NCBI RefSeq assembly: GCF_001610895.1
Contig: NZ_CP011273.1
Location: 2,170,001 to 2,234,000 of the forward strand
Source of the DNA: Planctomyces sp. SH-PL62
Lineage (GTDB): Bacteria; Planctomycetota; Planctomycetia; Isosphaerales; Isosphaeraceae
Direction of reading: 5' to 3'
DNA: 64,000 bases
A program made the position numbers and the translations under genes. The notes beneath the pieces were generated by a model. That model saw only the letters and a list, made by a program, of their open reading frames with translations, had not been told where the DNA came from and did not search any database. Each line of letters starts with the position of its first letter. Position 1 is the stretch's first letter. Below are positions 61,891 to 64,000 of this stretch, in pieces.

Positions 61891-63030
61891 ATGGCGACGC
61901 AGCTCCGAAGCAGTGGAAGGCGAAGGTTGCAGCTTGGGTCGACCTCGGCGCTTACTGCATCCATATGTGCGTCAGTGTTGCTGGTCGCCATCTCTGGGAG
62001 AGCCGGCGATGGGCCGACCAGCTCCACGGCCCATCCGAACGACCCGATGTTCTCCGAGCAGTGGTATCTGTATCCACCGGGCGATGAGCATGGCGCTCCG
62101 GGCAGCCTGAACGCCGTCGAAGCCTGGGGTCACATTAGGCCGGCCAAGCCGGTCGCCGTCGCGTTGCTCGACGGCGGCGTCAATTACAAGCACCCGGATC
62201 TCGCGGCGAACATCTGGAAAAATGAGCGCGAGAAGCCCAACGGCGAGGACGACGACGGCAACGGATACGTCGACGACCTCTGGGGCTGGGACTTCGCGTA
62301 CGAGAAGAACGACCCGACGAGCCATCCGGTGCCGTCGATCCCCGATCAGCACGACCACGGCACCGCGCTTGCCGGCCTGATGGCCGCGGTGCCGGATAAT
62401 GGGATCGGTATCGTCGGAGTCGGCCGGCACGTTCGGGTCATGAATCTGCGAGTCGCCGGCTCGCCCGAGTTCGAAGTTCGAGAACCTGTCGACCTGCAGA
62501 CGGCGTTCGCACGGGCCGTTCGGTATGCCGTACGCAACGGGGCCAGGGTCATCGCCTGCGCCTTCGGCCAATTCGAACGCCCCACACCAGATGTCGAAGC
62601 GGCGCTCAAAGAGGCCGAGAGGGCTGGCGTGCTGTTCCTGAAGTCGGCCGGGAACGCCGGCCGGAACATCGACGATATTCCCGACTATTCGTGGTTGGCG
62701 AGCTACTCCAACGTGTTATTCGTCGGAGGAACCACACGCGACGGTTCCCTCGCACCCATCCTCAATTTTGGCCGACGAGTAGGGGTCGTGGTGCCGAGTT
62801 CCGAGTTGGTCTATCCGTCGTTCGACGGTTACGCCAAGTTCGAAGGGCCGCGATCGAGCTTTTCCGTGGCCATAGTCGCCGGGGTAGCTGCCACATTGCT
62901 GTCCCAGGAACCTGGCCTGACCCCACCGCAAGTCATTGCGCGACTGAAAGAAGCCTCGGTGGTCGAGCCGGGTATGGAAGCCAAGATCGGCGGAGGCCGC
63001 TTAGATATGGCCAAGCTCTTCAGGCCGTAA
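61891..63030 (+). CDS. Secreted subtilisin-like serine protease (S8 family)
   Basis: A 379-residue protease with a signal peptide (ALTASICASVLLVAISG). The triad is Asp in VAVALLDGGVNYKHPDL, His in HDHGTALAGLMAA and Ser in RSSFSVAIVAG, with the oxyanion Asn in LKSAGNAGRN. The serine region is altered from the usual GTSMAAPHVAG: Thr, Met and Pro are replaced, so activity is likely but not certain. A calcium-binding-like loop NGEDDDGNGYVDDLWGWDF is typical of S8 enzymes. AGGAGG lies 8 bases before the ATG. Its base composition is less GC-rich than that of its neighbours, which may reflect transfer. Confidence 0.85.
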   Translation: MATQLRSSGRRRLQLGSTSALTASICASVLLVAISGRAGDGPTSSTAHPNDPMFSEQWYLYPPGDEHGAPGSLNAVEAWGHIRPAKPVAVALLDGGVNYKHPDLAANIWKNEREKPNGEDDDGNGYVDDLWGWDFAYEKNDPTSHPVPSIPDQHDHGTALAGLMAAVPDNGIGIVGVGRHVRVMNLRVAGSPEFEVREPVDLQTAFARAVRYAVRNGARVIACAFGQFERPTPDVEAALKEAERAGVLFLKSAGNAGRNIDDIPDYSWLASYSNVLFVGGTTRDGSLAPILNFGRRVGVVVPSSELVYPSFDGYAKFEGPRSSFSVAIVAGVAATLLSQEPGLTPPQVIARLKEASVVEPGMEAKIGGGRLDMAKLFRP

Positions 63031-63093
63031 CCTCATGTCGGACGGTTTTGTCGGAGCTTGTTATCAAAAAAACGACTCGCCGCGCATTGAGTA

Positions 63094-63260
63094 TCATATC
63101 AAGATCAGCAGATGGGTCCTCTCGATCCACAAGCGGCATTCGATGGCGGTGAAGCCGAGGAAATCGGCGAGTGAAGCCTCGGGATCACCTTCTGCTTCAT
63201 GCCAACGATCGACATCGCCTGCGAGACCTTCCCCAATGAATCTCGATTGAGCGTCGGACG
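63094..63260 (-). pseudogene. C-terminal remnant of a small unknown protein
   Basis: On the minus strand about 50 codons before a TGA at 63094 read GEGLAGDVDRWHEAEGDPEAS and then LADFLGFTAIECRLWIERTH. From memory this resembles the C-terminus of small bacterial proteins with a pattern DxWHE...LxxFLGxTxxEYxxWVE. No start codon lies at a plausible place upstream in this frame, so it is probably the tail of a truncated gene. It sits in a degraded-looking stretch between the protease and the peptidase. Confidence 0.4.
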
Positions 63261-63650
63261 TGGATCCTCCCCCCGCGCGCGGCCAACGACCCCGATCATG
63301 CGGGCGGCGAGAGAATCCGTTGGATGAAGTATCTCGCACGGTACGGTCGGCCCCCCAACGTCCGCCCGCATCACCTTCAGCGGACGAAGTGCTCTGCCGA
63401 AAACAGCCAGGAATGGCCTCGGCGAGTCGAGCTGTCGACGGGGAAAGCCTCCTCGTGGACCGGCCGGGCCACGGGTCGGGGGAGCGGAGCGACGCCAGGC
63501 GTTTTCGACAGGGTACGAATGAGGCGGAATGTGGATGCGTCAAGCGTCCGATTTGAGGGTCGGCCACGCGAGTGAGTTGCGTCCCCGGCTCCAGCCGGCT
63601 GGGGCGTCGGCTGGAGTTCAAGGCAGCCACAGCGCAGGTCTCGAAGCGCC
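63261..63650. other. Non-coding or decayed stretch
   Basis: About 390 bases with several short frames that overlap in all directions and no ribosome site or recognisable motif. Together with the remnant at 63.1-63.3 kb it looks like decayed sequence between two real genes. Confidence 0.4.
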
Positions 63651-64000
63651 TCATTGGCCTCCGACGGCCGCGGCGCGGGCTTCGGCGCGGGCGAGGGTCG
63701 GGGCGGGCTTGCGGGGGAGCTTCTCGTCGAGCATGGCAGTGTTGTACACGAACGCGGCCATGATGATCGAAGCCTGCTTGAGGTCGTCGGCCTGGGCGCG
63801 GTCGTAAAGGTCCATGTTCGAGTGGTGGGTCCGGGTGTCGTACTCGATCTCGTCCTGGATGAACTGGAAGCCGGGCAGGCCGACGGCGTCGAACGGCAGG
63901 TGGTCGGTGCCGCCGGTGTTGGCGATCGAGAGCGTCTGGGCCCCCATATCCCGGAACGGCTGGAGCCACTTGCGGAAGATCGGCCGGACGGCCTCGTTCC
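63651..64000 (-). CDS. M28-type aminopeptidase, C-terminal part (gene runs off the right edge)
   Basis: The visible 116 codons, read from 64000 leftward, give [20 protein letters not shown], then [20 protein letters not shown] and [20 protein letters not shown], and end in a Lys/Ala-rich tail. GGTDHLPF and THHSNMD are the metal-binding and late-domain signatures of M28 zinc aminopeptidases; in full-length members a His ligand lies in GTDH. The N-terminal part with the remaining ligands lies outside the window. Such planctomycete proteins are usually secreted. Confidence 0.8.
   Translation of the reverse strand, partial: NEAVRPIFRKWLQPFRDMGAQTLSIANTGGTDHLPFDAVGLPGFQFIQDEIEYDTRTHHSNMDLYDRAQADDLKQASIIMAAFVYNTAMLDEKLPRKPAPTLARAEARAAAVGGQ

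Overview
The window is a high-GC chromosomal segment from a planctomycete, most likely of the Isosphaeraceae type (Paludisphaera/Singulisphaera-like). This placement is inferred from gene content, since no rRNA is present. The clues are a DUF1559 pseudopilin-like protein with companion lipoproteins, a YTV-like secreted repeat protein, a DUF1570-like zincin, an ECF sigma factor fused to a long C-terminal region, TAT-exported Gfo/Idh/MocA oxidoreductases and membrane-anchored type II/IV secretion ATPases. Most long antisense reading frames are GC-rich shadows of these genes and are not listed.

Layout. 0-5 kb: a partial thioredoxin-like protein, a tRNA(CAU) gene interrupted by a 266-nt group I intron, a fatty acid desaturase and a B12-binding radical SAM protein. 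4.8-14.2 kb: a YheT-type hydrolase, a molybdopterin oxidoreductase with an unusual cluster motif and a helical C-terminal extension, an MFS transporter coupled to a small unknown protein, an aldo/keto reductase, a lipoate/octanoate transferase and a nitrilase-family hydrolase. 14.5-21.5 kb: a Gfo/Idh/MocA plus HEAT-repeat pair, the fused ECF sigma factor, a membrane acyltransferase and the YTV-like protein. 21.6-32.3 kb: sulfotransferase, FabF, phosphoesterase, XylR-type regulator, the DUF1559/lipoprotein operon, palindromic repeats, an FAD oxidoreductase and a second Gfo/Idh/MocA protein.

32.6-45 kb: catalase-related protein, CurA-like reductase, MBL-fold protein, purC-aroC, an AsmA-like protein, then recA and thpR facing left, an acidic repeat protein, and a TerC transporter with a structured leader. 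45-51 kb: envelope proteins, including a glycine-rich TPR gene broken by one frameshift, a degenerate GGDEF protein, a lipoprotein and a CAP-domain protein. 51.7-58.9 kb: hisF, pilT, a GspE/PilB ATPase with membrane segments, a CvpA-like protein and a DUF1570-like zincin. 58.9-61.6 kb: rpsR and, divergently, leuA, which is preceded by a promoter, a leucine-rich leader peptide, a terminator and a second long hairpin. This is a candidate leucine attenuator. 61.9-64 kb: a subtilisin-like protease, a decayed stretch with a gene remnant, and a partial M28 peptidase.

The strongest non-coding finds are the group I intron in the tRNA gene and the leuA attenuation leader. Also notable are a dispersed repeat in two inverted copies about 55 kb apart, the TerC leader, and several promoters of the form TTGNNN-N17-TANNNT. 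All calls come from reading the sequence; no database search was made.
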